In this document: positions 24,502-38,000 of the stretch, piece by piece
Position numbering within the stretch: position 1 is the stretch's first letter
How the letters are laid out: each line of letters opens with the position of its first letter
Assembly: GCA_051294375.1 (NCBI GenBank)
Contig: CM119268.1
Coordinates: 981,218-1,045,217 of the forward strand
DNA length: 64,000 bases
Direction of reading: 5' to 3'
Origin: Paraspadella gotoi
Lineage: Eukaryota > Chaetognatha
The notes under the pieces: model-generated
The model's database searches: none
The model's input: the letters and a program-made list of their open reading frames with translations, nothing else
What the model was told of the DNA's origin: nothing
Position numbers and translations under genes: made by a program

Positions 24502-24838
24502 NNNNNNNNNNNNNNNNNNNNNNNNNNNNNNNNNNNNNNNNNNNNNNNNNNNNNNNNNNNNNNNNNNNNNNNNNNNNNNNNNNNNNNNNNNNNNNNNNNN
24601 NNNNNNNNNNNNNNNNNNNNNNNNNNNNNNNNNNNNNNNNNNNNNNNNNNNNNNNNNNNNNNNNNNNNNNNNNNNNNNNNNNNNNNNNNNNNNNNNNNNN
24701 NNNNNNNNNNNNNNNNNNNNNNNNNNNNNNNNNNNNNNNNNNNNNNNNNNNNNNNNNNNNNNNNNNNNNNNNNNNNNNNNNNNNNNNNNNNNNNNNNNNN
24801 NNNNNNNNNNNNNNNNNNNNNNNNNNNNNNNNNNNNNN
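24502..24838. other. Assembly gap (337 N)
   Basis: Run of N. Confidence 0.99.
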
Positions 24839-25012
24839 CGATAATATTCTTTCCAAACTATTTATAAACTAAAGAAGATTAAATAGTTGATGTAAAAAAA
24901 GTAAGTCTTGTTGAGGGTCAGTTGGTGACAGGAAAGTCATGTCCGTACTTAAAAAAATCGAAAACCGTTTTAACTAATGCGATGACGACGGTTAAAAGAA
25001 GTTGTTGCAAAG

Positions 25013-25080
25013 AGACAGGGAGAGAGAGACAGACACAGAGAGAGAGAGAGAGACACACACACAGAGAGAGAGAGAGAGAA
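25013..25080 (+). repeat. (GA)/(CA) compound microsatellite
   Basis: GAGAGACAGACACAGAGAGA and ACACACACAGAGAG runs. Confidence 0.9.
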
Positions 25081-25700
25081 AGAAAAGAAAGTTTATATCG
25101 ATTGTTTTTCCTCTCGCGTCAAAAGTCGATAAATCCGATTCTATGTCGCAGCGCCCTCTCGTTTTCTTAGTTTTATTGCTATTTTTTTTTCTCCTTATTT
25201 CGATGATGGAGGCCTTTCATAATGTTTCGCAAAGACTATTTATCCGATATTTTTTTTTTAGTGGGGGAGACTGATTATCGAATTTTGAAGTTGCGGCGAT
25301 GTAATAAAAGCATTTACATATTGATTGAATTCTAACTTTTACGTCAACTTATTTACGAGAGCGCCAATTATTCGAATTGCACGATCCATCACGCTTGGGT
25401 CTAAAAAATATCTATCATAGAAACGGTTCTCCCTTGGCATTCTTTTGGCAAAAGACCGTCCCCTCTTTACAATTGGCACAAGAGAGAAAGTTAAATCGAA
25501 CAAGCGGCTTGTTGGTCTTACCAAGGTTGATTGATTGACTCACGAATTTTGATTTTTGAACCAAGAATAATATTGGGTTTTGGAGATAAAAAAAATAAAT
25601 ATAAATAAATAAATAATATTGGGTTTAGGAGATATAAAATTTTCTCTTAAAAATTGCGTTCGCCCTCAAAGTTCAAACCAGAAAAATAATTAAAAAAAAA

Positions 25701-25965
25701 NNNNNNNNNNNNNNNNNNNNNNNNNNNNNNNNNNNNNNNNNNNNNNNNNNNNNNNNNNNNNNNNNNNNNNNNNNNNNNNNNNNNNNNNNNNNNNNNNNNN
25801 NNNNNNNNNNNNNNNNNNNNNNNNNNNNNNNNNNNNNNNNNNNNNNNNNNNNNNNNNNNNNNNNNNNNNNNNNNNNNNNNNNNNNNNNNNNNNNNNNNNN
25901 NNNNNNNNNNNNNNNNNNNNNNNNNNNNNNNNNNNNNNNNNNNNNNNNNNNNNNNNNNNNNNNNN
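25701..25965. other. Assembly gap (265 N) interrupting a FERM exon
   Basis: The base after the gap is in the coding frame of the phosphatase, so part of its FERM F2 coding sequence is inside the gap. Confidence 0.95.
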
Positions 25966-26032
25966 GTAATCGACGGACGTCTTCCCTGCACCGCGGATCA
26001 AGCCATCCTATTGGCCGGCTACAGCGTTCAAG
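25966..26032 (+). CDS. PTPN14/PTPN21 (Pez): PTPN14/21 exon a (FERM F2), 5' part lost in gap
   Basis: The first base after the 265-N gap is already coding. It reads [22 protein letters not shown] in two adjoining pieces ([22 protein letters not shown]), the F2-lobe helix in which PTPN14/21 proteins have a short xGxxPC/RC block followed by QAxxLA. The donor is AAG|GTAATT and the exon ends in phase 1, matching the next exon 7 kb away. The upstream part of this exon is in the gap. Confidence 0.85.
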
Positions 26033-29000
26033 GTAATTCGATTCGCCTCCTCATTGGACGTCGAGAATCGGACGAGGTCGGAGTCGGCGTTCTCGTTTCC
26101 ACGGCGATGACGTATGTTATTAGCGCCGCTCGGGGATGAGAGTTCGACGCTTGACGTCGCGGTAGATGGCGCGGTTAGCGAGCGGGGAATATAGAGAGCG
26201 AGCGATAATTAACCGTCACTAATTACGGTTTTTAAGCGCGGGAGATATATATTTTTTTTTGGTCCCGAAAAAGAGACGGAGCCTCGCGAGCGTTTCCATC
26301 ACTCGCTAATAGAGCCTTTTTTTTGTGCTCGCCGAGGGCTTTTTCTCCGCTCGCGAGTGGGACCGTTTTTCGGTTAAATTTCGTTCTTGGAAGGGGTTTT
26401 TTTTAAAGATGAAAATTCTTTTTTCTTAAAGAACTATTGGCTTTCAGGGTTAAATTAAGGTTAGGGATTAGTGTTTATAAAATTGTATATATGTTTAGGT
26501 TAAATATGAAAGTTAAAATTAAATTCTGGTATAAACAAGCAGTTTTGGTGTTCTGGAAAAAGAGTGGCAATAACAGAAATGGGGCACTCNNNNNNNNNNN
26601 NNNNNNNNNNNNNNNNNNNNNNNNNNNNNNNNNNNNNNNNNNNNNNNNNNNNNNNNNNNNNNNNNNNNNNNNNNNNNNNNNNNNNNNNNNNNNNNNNNNN
26701 NNNNNNNNNNNNNNNNNNNNNNNNNNNNNNNNNNNNNNNNNNNNNNNNNNNNNNNNNNNNNNNNNNNNNNNNNNNNNNNNNNNNNNNNNNNNNNNNNNNN
26801 TTTTGAGCGGAACCCAACGGACCAACGTCGATTGCCAAACGATTTTTTTTTCTCGCAATGTGACTCACCTCGATTGCGTCAGCGATTCCATTTGACATTT
26901 AAGCAAGTACAGTGGCCCAATTCAATGCAATAATTTTACATTGCAGATACACAAGCCTTACCAAAAAAAGAGTTCCTGCCAGATGGCCGCCACCGAGACA
27001 TCTTAGTCCACCATATTCCTTTTTCCAGCGACCCCGGTCGGCCCAAAAAGTTATTAAGCTGACCCCAATAACCGATTTGACGAATCGCTAAAACGTTTGA
27101 CCTTTTTTCGTCGCAGTTGCAATTTGCGAAGATAAATGAGAAAAACGCCTGTCTTTACGACTGGCTCGCTCGTAACGAGAACTTCTTTGGGAATAATTAA
27201 GAGGTGCTAGTATATAATAATTAGTTATCTATTCGTGCTCCGTAGAAAAATAAGTATTTTACCGCGCTTTTATCGGAGACGAATATTTTTTAAAAGCGTC
27301 TTTGCGTTAAGTCGTTTTTAAAATGGCGAGAAATGCTTTTTATTGTCGGACACTAATCGAAATGAAGTCTTTGTCATGGAAATTTCTAAGGTTTTTGGGA
27401 ATTGAGAAAAGAAAAAAAACTGTTTCGTGGTTGGGGGGGGATGCTTAGGTAGAAATGGGTGTTGTTTTTTTCTTGTCATGTTTCCAAAAAGGTTTAATAA
27501 TGTTAATAATGTTTCGAAAAGATTTAATAATGTTTAAAATTAAAAATTCATTTCGTGGATCANNNNNNNNNNNNNNNNNNNNNNNNNNNNNNNNNNNNNN
27601 NNNNNNNNNNNNNNNNNNNNNNNNNNNNNNNNNNNNNNNNNNNNNNNNNNNNNNNNNNNNNNNNNNNNNNNNNNNNNNNNNNNNNNNNNNNNNNNNNNNN
27701 NNNNNNNNNNNNNNNNNNNNNNNNNNNNNNNNNNNNNNNNNNNNNNNNNNNNNNNNNNNNNNNNNNNNNNNNNNNNNNNNNNNNNNNNNNNNNNNNNNNN
27801 NNNNNNNNACGCGTGGCCCGCCTCGGCCCTCACACCCCACCCACTTTGATACAGCGAAAACCCGCGCCTCGTTTCTTCTCTTCTCTCTCCTCTCTTCCCT
27901 CTCTCTCTCTCTGTCGACTTCATACATTTTCGGCGAAACAGACTCGAAATAAAACAAGAGACACGATTCTGTTTTTCCTTTCAAAAGGGGGAAAGCAAAG
28001 ATGAAGAAAGAAAGGAGTGTAGGGATAGGAAAGAGATCTGAGATTGGGGATGAAATGGGGATTGAAATGGGAAATTAAAGAGGAAATTAAATATTAAATT
28101 AAATAGGAAATGAAATGGGAATTGGGATTAAATTGTAAATAAAATTGAAATGAAAGAGAAAAGGGATAGAGATGGAGAAATAAAAGAAAGGTGAAAAAGA
28201 AAGAGAATAAAAAGGGTGAAAAAGAGAGTAACAAAAAGCTAGAGAAAAAAGATATAAAGAGAGAGGGAGAGGGAGAGAAATAAAAGAAAGAAAAAGAAAA
28301 AAAGGAGATAGAGAGCCAGCGATAAAGGGTACAGTGCGTTTTAAAATGCGGAGCCTCGTCTTTCTCTTCCTCTTTTTATCTTCGTATTCGTTTTTAGTTT
28401 TCCTCTTTCGTCGCTGCTTTATATCCTCTCTGGGATTCGTGGATTTCCGGCCCGCGGTCGTAACGGCGCCGCCAGCCGCCGCCAGCCGCCGCCAGCCGCC
28501 GTAGCCCACCGCCGCATCTGACATCTCTATCAGATGACGTTAAGGAAATCCTGGTTTCGCGGCACTACTGCCCACTCTACGGTACACTGCGCCGTGGCCA
28601 CTGGACAGAGTGGACGGTCAAAAAAGTTATTTTTTTCAGAGAGCTGGGTTCATCCTTAAGGCCAGTCACGCACTCTAGGAGTTGTTAAAACTGGATCCTA
28701 ATGTTCACTTTGAAAATTAAAATTATTGCATTTACCAACATCATGTCAGCCAACAGTGTTGGTACTGCTGAGTGCCCACACCGGCCACAAGGAAGCCTGC
28801 CTTTGCCATCTCATTTATAACCACTACTGCTTTCACTCTTCGTCGTCCCCAGCCTCTCTGTCTCTGTCTCTGTCTCTCTCCGTCTCTCTCTCTCTCTGTC
28901 CCCTTCACTTCACCGCGATCGCCACTTCCGTCTCCCTGTCCACCGCCTTCAATCGTTTCGCCGCCGCCGCCGCCACCGCCTCCGCCGCCGCCACGGCTCC

Positions 29001-32000
29001 CTCCCGCCTCTGCGCATTTCGGTGTTTACAATTTCTTAGATGTTCGTTTCCGCTACATCAATTCCCAGAGGACATCGTTGGTCTTTTTCTTCCAACCCCT
29101 ATTTGCTTTTGCACCCCTCTTCCGACACCCCCGGTTTTAGGTCACAAGGTTTTTTTTTTAACTATTCAAAATATTAAAAAAACAAGTTAAATACTTTTAT
29201 ACTTTTTTATACTAATTTAAAAAAAAATATTCTTACTAATTGACTAATTGACAAAGTTTGAGTACAAATAGTTTCAGCGTATAAAATTCGCATTGCACAA
29301 AAATAAGATATTTACAGAATTTCTAATAATAAAAAGTGATAAATGCTGGGAGGCCTTAACCTCCACATCCCTAACTCTATGAGAATCTATGAGTTCCCAA
29401 TGACCGTCTCTCAAGAAATAATCGAGTTTAATAAACGAAGCGGACCAAATCCATTGTTTGTCCTTTTGTTTTTAAAGTTTCTAAAGTCGCCCGGAAGATG
29501 GGGCGCGGGAAAGAGGAGGAGGAGGAGGAGAGGGGGAGGAGAGAAAGGGAGGAAAGTTTCAATGTTTCTTATTTTCTTCAATGTTTCTTCATTGTTTCTT
29601 CTTATTTTCTTCTTATTTTCTTCAATGTTTCTTCATTGTTTTCTCCGTTTCTTTTAATTGTCTCTATTTTAGTTCCTCTGCTAACCTCGTTCTCCCTTTT
29701 CCTCTTTCCTCTCATTCCCTTTTCCTCTCATTCCTCTCATTCCCCCCCAAACCCCCTTTTCCCCTCCGTAGTTTAACTCTGCGTAGAACCGACATCAATT
29801 CCGTTTCAACCGGGAGAGTTTGGACAAGTATTAGAACTGCCCTCGACGCCCTCTATTCCCTTTTTTTTCTCTCTTTTTGGGAAAGGAAGGGGATAGGAAG
29901 AAAAAAAAAGGAGGAAAGGGAGAAATAAATGTGAGAAAAAAAAAGGAAAGAGGAGATCCGAGTTCCCATAGGGGGAGGAAAGGAGAGGAAGTGCATTTTG
30001 CTTTTTTTTTCCTCTCCTCTGTGGTGGGCAACGCCTCCCAAGTTTTCATTGCCTATTTGACGGTGGATGGTTTTACGATGCTCGTCTCTATGGAGAGAGC
30101 GGTGGGTATTGGGGTGGGTATGGGGTGAAAAAGATGGCGGGGAAGTAGAGAGAAATAAAAGGAGCGGATTAGTAAATAGGGTAAAGAGAAAGAGAAAACA
30201 TTGGTAGGGCAGGGTGCAATCTGTGTGAAGTTACTCCGTCGTTTGAAAAGTAGATAGGGGAAAGAGAAAGAGAAAACATTGGTAGGGCAGGGTGCAATCT
30301 GTGTGAAGTTACTCCGTCGTTTGAAAAGGAAAGGAAAGATGGGGTAATTTTACTTTCGCCGACCGGGGTTAGGTTAAGGGTTAGGGGTGATTTAGGGGTA
30401 GTTTAGGATAAAAAGGAAAATTATGTACTTATTTTTATTTATTTTTTTTTAAAAATAAGTATTTTTAAGGAGTTTTTCAAAAAACGCCAAAACCTCGGTC
30501 GGCGAAAGTAAAATTTAGCCGAAAGAGGAATAAGGAACCAGCAGTGGGGGGGGGGCAAAGAAAATTAAATCCAAGAAGGAAAGAAAGTTCACAACCCGAA
30601 TAAATCGTAGAAAATAGAAAAAAAAATCGTAATAAAATTGAAAGAGAAAAAAAAAGTCGCGTCGCCGTTAGGAGGAAGAAAAGAGAAAATGTTCCGAGAA
30701 GAAAAGAGAAAATGTTCCGGGAGGCGGAATGAAGAAATAGTGACGAGAGATCGAGGTAAAAATAATATAATGTATTTGCCTGTTGACCTAAACGGACACT
30801 GCTGTATATTTTCCCCTACGACGCAGCAAACCAAACGTACGCTGGACGGTACGCAATTTTTTAACCTTTCACCGACGCAGTCATCTGGGTGCCAAGAAAC
30901 GACGCCGGTTTATGAAACGACGCCGGTTTATGATACAACCGGCGTTTTTATGATGAGAGAAAATCTTTTTCTGGTTACAATTGGAAATGGAAAAGAAAAT
31001 GTAATGAAAGCATTAAAATGGATTAAAATGCCCCCTACCGGATTAAAATGCCCCCTACCAAACCCCTCGGTTAAAATTAAAATGCCCCCTACCGGATTAA
31101 AATGCCCCCTACCGGATTAAAATGCCCCCATTACCGCACAAAAATGCCCCCCGCCGTATCAAAATTTCCGCCGTCGGATAAAAATTACTTGGCGCTAAAA
31201 CGAAAACGATGTCCTCCGGCAGGAATACTTCGAAAAAAGAAAATTTCCGGTCTCGGGGACAGAAATTTTCTCCTCATTAGATTGAAAACTTGTGCCTCTT
31301 GGCTCGAATAGATGCGTCCTTCTGGCACGAACCAAACCCTGTCCCTTTCCTTCTTTCGGGTCATAAAATAATCCCTTTCGTTCCCCGGCCGCGATCCCTT
31401 CGTTTCTCGGCCGCGATCCCTTTCGTTCCCTGGCCGCGATCCTTCTCGTTCCTCGGCCACGATCTTTATTGTTCCTCGGCCGCAATCCCCTTGTTCCCCG
31501 GCCGCAATCCCTTTTGTTCTTTCGGCCGCGATCCCTTTTGTTCCCCGGCCACGATCCTTATCGTTCCTCGGCCACGATCCCTTCCTTCCCCGGTCGCGAT
31601 CCCTTCCTTCCCGGCCGCATCCGTTCCCCGCCGCAATCCCTTTCGTTCCCCGGCCGCAATCCTTTTCATTCCCGGGTCGCGAACTTTTTTGTTCCTTGGC
31701 CGCGATCCCTTCGTTCCCAGGCCACGATCTCTTTCCTTCCCCAGCCGCGATCCCTTCGTTCCCCAGCGGCGATCCCGCTTCAACTTCTTTTCCTCCACCG
31801 CGTGAAAATTTTCTCGGTCCGGATTTTGGAAAAAAAATCGACGGCGGAAATTTGGGTTTGTTTATTTTTCCGGCAGAATTATTTTCCAAAACATTTACCT
31901 CTCGACTCACGTTTTTAGTTGCGCCGCGAGTACTCGCGGAGCAACTCTATAAGTCACTTTTCGGTCGGTCTGTCGGTCGGTCAGTCGGTCGGTATGTCTG

Positions 32001-35000
32001 TCCATTGGTCTGTCCCAATTAGGTTAAAAATGCTAATAACTCGCATATAGTTGGTTGCTATGAATTTGTTTAGACAGGAAAAAACCTTAAATCTAAGGGA
32101 CTGCTTTCAGGAAATAAAAAGACAAAAGACAAAATTCCGATGCAGTGCTTGTCATAAATACGCCGGCTAAGAAAGTTATGTCATGTTATGTAATGTCATG
32201 TCATGTCACAAAAAACTGCAGTGACTGCGGCGCAACACGGCGTATTACCGTTCTTGTTTTTGTTGTTTTGCTCCCTTTTTCATTTTTATGTGATGGGCTG
32301 AGGGCGAGGTGGAGGCGAAGGGGGCGGGGGGAGTAGTTGGGAGTGGATTAGGGGGGAAGGGGTGAATGTGGGTGGTTGGTGAAGTAATATCATAATAGTT
32401 GTGCGCTGAATTCATTGATATATATACGCGAAAACGTGGGACGGCATATCATGTAGTGGATTGGTTATAGCTGAATAACCCGTGATAATGAATTAATATG
32501 AATTAATATGAATTAATATGAATTAATTCTGCGTTCTAGGCCGTTGAGCCAAAATAGTTGAATTATTTTTCCGAGTGGCAATAATACGCCTGGGTTCATT
32601 TTTTGCTTCCCTTTCGTTCCTTCCGACTAAACGTAGGACGAAATTAAAAAAAATGAGGCCGAAAATATTTTGAAAACGCAAATTGAATTCCATCCGCTAG
32701 AAACGGAACGAGACAATTATCTCGAAATGAAATCGATGAAAAATAGTTAAAGCGAATTGAGGTGAAGCTTAAACGATTTAAACGAGGTTTTATTATTGTG
32801 GGCGTCGACTTGGGTTGTCGTACTGATTTCAGAATATTTGCATATAATTTAATCTTACGTTTAACATATAGGGAGATAGAGACAGAATTTTCACTAATGT
32901 GTTTTTAGAAAATAATTAATTATTCCAGATGAAACTTGACGACGAAGTCAAAAGTTTTTTTCATCGAATTTACATCATTTCACGTTATCGATTCGTTAAA
33001 AAAATGTTTATGATAAATCCTAAAAATACAGTGGCGTACTTTATTTTTACAGTTGTGTTCGGCGAACACGATCCCGAGAAACACAGTCCCGACTTTCTCA
33101 AAGAGTTCGTGCTGCTGCCGCGGACGCTGACTGTGGAGGAGACTGCGCTGGATGAACTCACCCACGAAGTCGTCGTCGCTCATTCAAATCTCTTGGGTGA
33201 GTTGAGGGGAGGGAAGTAATGAGGGAAAACGAATCTGGCTTAGAATGGGAATATATTTCTTTTTCATAAAGCGATTTAGCTCAAAGATTGTGGAATTGGT
33301 AATCTTTATTGTAATAATTAATCGCAACTTTCTTGCACTGAAGCTTGCAAGAAACGACCCAACAAAATTGATGCATGTCGGGGCGCCATCGCTTTCAGTC
33401 TCACTCTTCTGCCCCCGCTCCCGCTTTAATTGCTGGCCTATCCTCTCTCTCTCTCTCTCCTCTCCCTCTATCTCCCCACTCCCTCTCTCTCCCCCCTCCC
33501 TTATCCCTCTCCTCCTCCCTTTTTCCCCCCTCTCTCTCTCCCTCCTCCCTCTCCACTAATCCCTCTTCCTATCTCTCTCTCTTTCCCTTTCCTCCCTCCC
33601 TCTCCCCCTCCCCTCCTCTCTCTCCCCCCCCTCTCCTCTCTCCCCCTCCCTCTCTCTCTCCCCCCCTCTCTCTCTCCCCCTTCCTCTCTCTCCCCCCTCT
33701 CTCTCTCCCCCCTCTCTCTCTCCCCCCTCCCTCTCTCTCTCTCCCCCCTCTCTCTCTCTCCCCCTCTCTCTCTCTCCCCCTCTCTCTCCTCCCCTCCCTC
33801 TCTCTCTCTCCCCCCTCTCTCCTCCCTCCTCCTCCCTCCCTCTCTCTCTCCCACCTTTTTCCTTTCCACGCGGTTTTAAAAAACTCAAAACGCGTTTCTA
33901 TGGCAACCAAATTCAACTGATTTTCCGTTCATTCAAAATTTCAAAAAGCGATTTAAATGAAAAAAAAAAATCCATTTTGATTTCTCGTTTCTGTCCAGTC
34001 CGTCCGTTCGAAGCTTGTTTTGATGGCATTGTATCGATGGCATTGTATCGATGGCATTGTATTGATTTTTTCAGGGATGAACAGAGAGATAGCGGAGCTT
34101 CACTACATCGTGGAAGCCATGCAGCTCGACGGGTACGGAATGGAGTTCTACGCCGTCAAGGACCGGTGAGGAAATTCCGGAAACGAATCAAATCCCGAAA
34201 ATGTTCTCATCGTTTTACGATTCTTTTTTTTTTTTAAACGAACCATTCCATCCGTTGACGCAGGATGGCGCTGATCTCTACCTGGGAACTTCGAGTATCG
34301 GACTCTGCGCTCGACATCTCGACGGTCAACCGCCGACGTGGTACAAGTGAGTTTCATCGCGAAAAGGCTCATTTACTATTTTTCCGCTGCTGTTTTGTTT
34401 TTTTTTCGTTTCGCATGTTGTAAAGAAGAGGTCCTCTTGATCGACTTTTTCTCACGGCCGAAAAAAAAACAAAGTAGCAAGGCTCTATCTTTATACAAAT
34501 TAATTAAGCCATCGACGATCTAAAAGCTAAAAAAATAATTAGTTAAAATGTTATACTTAAGGTGGAACGATATTACCAACATCAGCCACAACAAACGAGC
34601 GCTCACGATAGAACACAACCAGGTAAAAATGAAACTGTTATTTTTAAAAATTCTTGGATTTAATTGAATATTTTCTTAACATATAGAATTTGTCGAGAAG
34701 CGAATCTTCGATCGACGATCTTTCGCCCGAAACGACGACAACAACAACAACATCGAGTCAAGTCTCTCACTTTTACTTCGAGGATCCAGAGACGACGAAA
34801 TACACGTGGAAGATGTGCTCGCTGCATCATAGGTCCTTACTTAATAGCTTAATTTAATAACTTAATTTAATAAGTAAACTTTAGAACACTTCGCTCTCTA
34901 ATGATCTATTTCGTGCTCTATTTAGTACAGTTAATTTAAATTTCAATCTATATTTAAAAGGGGTTGAATTAATAATTAGTTATCTAATCGATTGTCAGAT

Positions 35001-38000
35001 TCTTTCGTTGTTCTGATGATGGCGACGTCTTGTATTCGGACGACGAACTCAACGATTTGACGGCGACGAAATCGGAAATCGATCTCAGGTTTGAACCAGT
35101 TTCATCCGGTTTTAATTGAAGCGATTTCAGTTTAATACGGAATCTTTATCTGATTTAAAAAAAGATTAATCCTTACTCCCCGTTTCCCTGTTTTTTATTT
35201 GTTTTTTTATTGTTTTTTTTGTTTTGTTTTGCAGAGATTTAAATTCCCCCACCGAAGGAAGCCAAGATCAAGTGAGTTCCGAATTTTTTTAATTATTTCC
35301 CATTGATTATTACAAATTTAAATGATTATTAAATGATTACTAAATGATTATTACGAATTTCAATGATAATAACAAACGAGCCTAAATAATTAAGAGCGTT
35401 AAAAACAAAATGATTTGACTTCAATCACATCCACTTTGATCGTTTTCAAGAATCGTGTTCAGATCGATTCCCAGACGCCGCATCTTGTCTCTTATCATAT
35501 TTTTAGTCTCCGACGGCATCGACGTATTTCTGTAGAATCGGAAAAAAAGATTGTCTCGTTAGTTGCGCCGCGAGTACTCGCGGGGCAAACTCTCAATAAG
35601 TCACTTGTCGGTCGGTCGGTCGGTCGGTATGTCTGTCTGTCCGTCGCTCTGTCCCAGTTAAATTTTAAAAAATGTTTATAACTCGGTTATTACTTCATCA
35701 ATTTAGTTTACGTTTGGTATGAAAGTGAAGTAACATAACACCTTTAACATGCATATATATTATATTTGTGAAGTCACGCGATCACATTAGAAAGCGGATC
35801 ACATTACCCAAAATTTAAAGCGGCTTAAATTTGGTTGCTCTTTTTTTTTTATTATCGCTGTCTTAAATATTAGCTCTTACGAGCGCTACCTTTTTTTAAA
35901 AGAATAACTGACGAATTCCGATGCAATGCCGTACAATGCCGTACATCGAACATACACGTAACTCGGGATTATAATGACCGTTCTTGTTTTTTTTACTCTC
36001 GATAACGGAACAGGGAGATCCTTAAAAAAAACTCTGAATTAGTCCTGACCTCGACGCGATCCAAATGATCTCCTCGTAACCGAAGATCGGAATCTTGACG
36101 CAAGTGAAAGTGACGGCGAACGATTCGTAGTCAGTCATCAAGACGCGAAGATCGCTGGAGAAACTGAGACCCATCGTGTTGATGTTGAGGTCCATGCGTC
36201 CCCCGTCAGACTCGGAGTATCTTCGGTTAAATATTTTTTTACAATAATATTCAAGTTATATCAAGTTAATGTCATTATTAACTCTTTCTTGCCTCTCTCT
36301 GCTTCACTATATTTCGTAGTTGAGAATCCAATGTACTTACGTTCCTCGGTGAACCTCGAACCAATCGGGGCGCTTGTCGAGAATGCTGGAAACTTTAAAA
36401 ATGACGCCGTGTTTTCCCGGCTCCAAGAGGTTGCTGCTCACCTGAGATTAGTCGGCGAAACTTATCAATTTTGTGTCATCGCCAGTTTCAAACAATTGAT
36501 TCACAATTGTTGCGGGAATGACTCTTCAGTCTACAGTCACAAACCTCACCGCAACAGCGGAGCATCTTCCGTTTCCTTGTAGGTCGTAGCTGTTCTTCTT
36601 GTGCATGATTATTGGCCAACGTCCGTTGAATCTTGGGCGCCAAATAAATTTGAAAACATTATGACCGACATAATTGAAATGGCAACCAATATAAAATTAT
36701 TCATTCGTTTAATAAATAAGCTATCTTGTCCCTGACTCCATCACTCCATCACTCTTACAAGATAATGACATAGACTCTCTCACAGTCTCGTTTATTCATT
36801 ATATCTTTCCATTTCAAAACAAGTATCATTCACAATGATCACTAAAACCATGGAATTTCATCATTTAACTGTGACTTTCACCCACAAGTGAACCTTTCAA
36901 TCTCGACCTCCTTCATTGGTGCCGCGTCGTTGCATCGAGATCCGGCGAAGAAAAATCCGTCACAAAATCGAAGAAAAACGAAACAAATGAACAACGAAAA
37001 TAAATAAAAGTGAAAGGATTTCATCGTTGGTCGTAAATGAATGAATCAAATCGAATTCTTAACTGAAACGTCGTTTCTGTTTGGTGAATGAACTAGCGAC
37101 GGACAAGGGGAAAGAGGAAAGAGAGAAGAGGAGAGGAGAGAGAGAGAGAGAGAGAAATTTGCATATTCATGCGATTCCTTTTTTCCGATTCCCTAGTTTA
37201 CCGCATTTTCCTTTCCTATTTCTTTTTATTTTCTTTTTTCTTTTTTTCTTTTCCTTTTCGTCGAATCGATGTTTCGTGGAGATTCTTTCGCCCGATCGTT
37301 TCGTCGCTAATTGGATCAGTGGCTAGGGTTTTTTTTTTAGTTGCGCCGGAAGTACTCGCGAGCAACTCTATAAGTACTTTTCGGTCGGTCTGTAGGCGGT
37401 TTGTGTCTGCCATTCGATTGTCCCACTTATGTTAAAAATTTCTTATAACTCGACTATAGTTGCTCTTTTGTTGAGAAGGAAAAACTCCTCAATCTAATAG
37501 GACTAGCGTCGCCTTCAGGAAATCCTAAACTAAAAAATGGGATTACGATGCAGTTGCGTGTCATAAATACATATTGTACGTCATCTCGCGTCATGTCATG
37601 TCACTGTCACGAAAGAAGGATAGCTGGCATTTTGAATATAAAATGTCACTGCGGCCGAACACATTGGATGAACGATCTTTTTTTTTCCCTTTTTTAAAAA
37701 GAGAATAATTCGCGAAAATGTTTAAAAAATCGGATGTTCGAGTTTGAAAGGATGGAATTTGAAAAGGGGGAAATTCCCTGAGGGCAAAAAGTCAGTAAAA
37801 AGTGAAAAAGTTGGAAAGTAATTGTTTTTTTTTAAATGTAGAAAGACTTTCCATTTACGAGTTGGTAAATTTATGAGCTCTTTTCAAATCATCTTAAAAA
37901 CGGTTAAACTGTAAACGATCTCTTTAACTATCATTAACAACATTTCATTTGAATTCAATAGAGCCAAGCTTTTTTTTATCATCATCATTTCGATTTTAAA

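Noticed and set aside
36289-36582. 97-residue + ORF
   Set aside because: Shadow of lipocalin exons 2 and 3 on the other strand, which carry the conserved motifs and splice sites.
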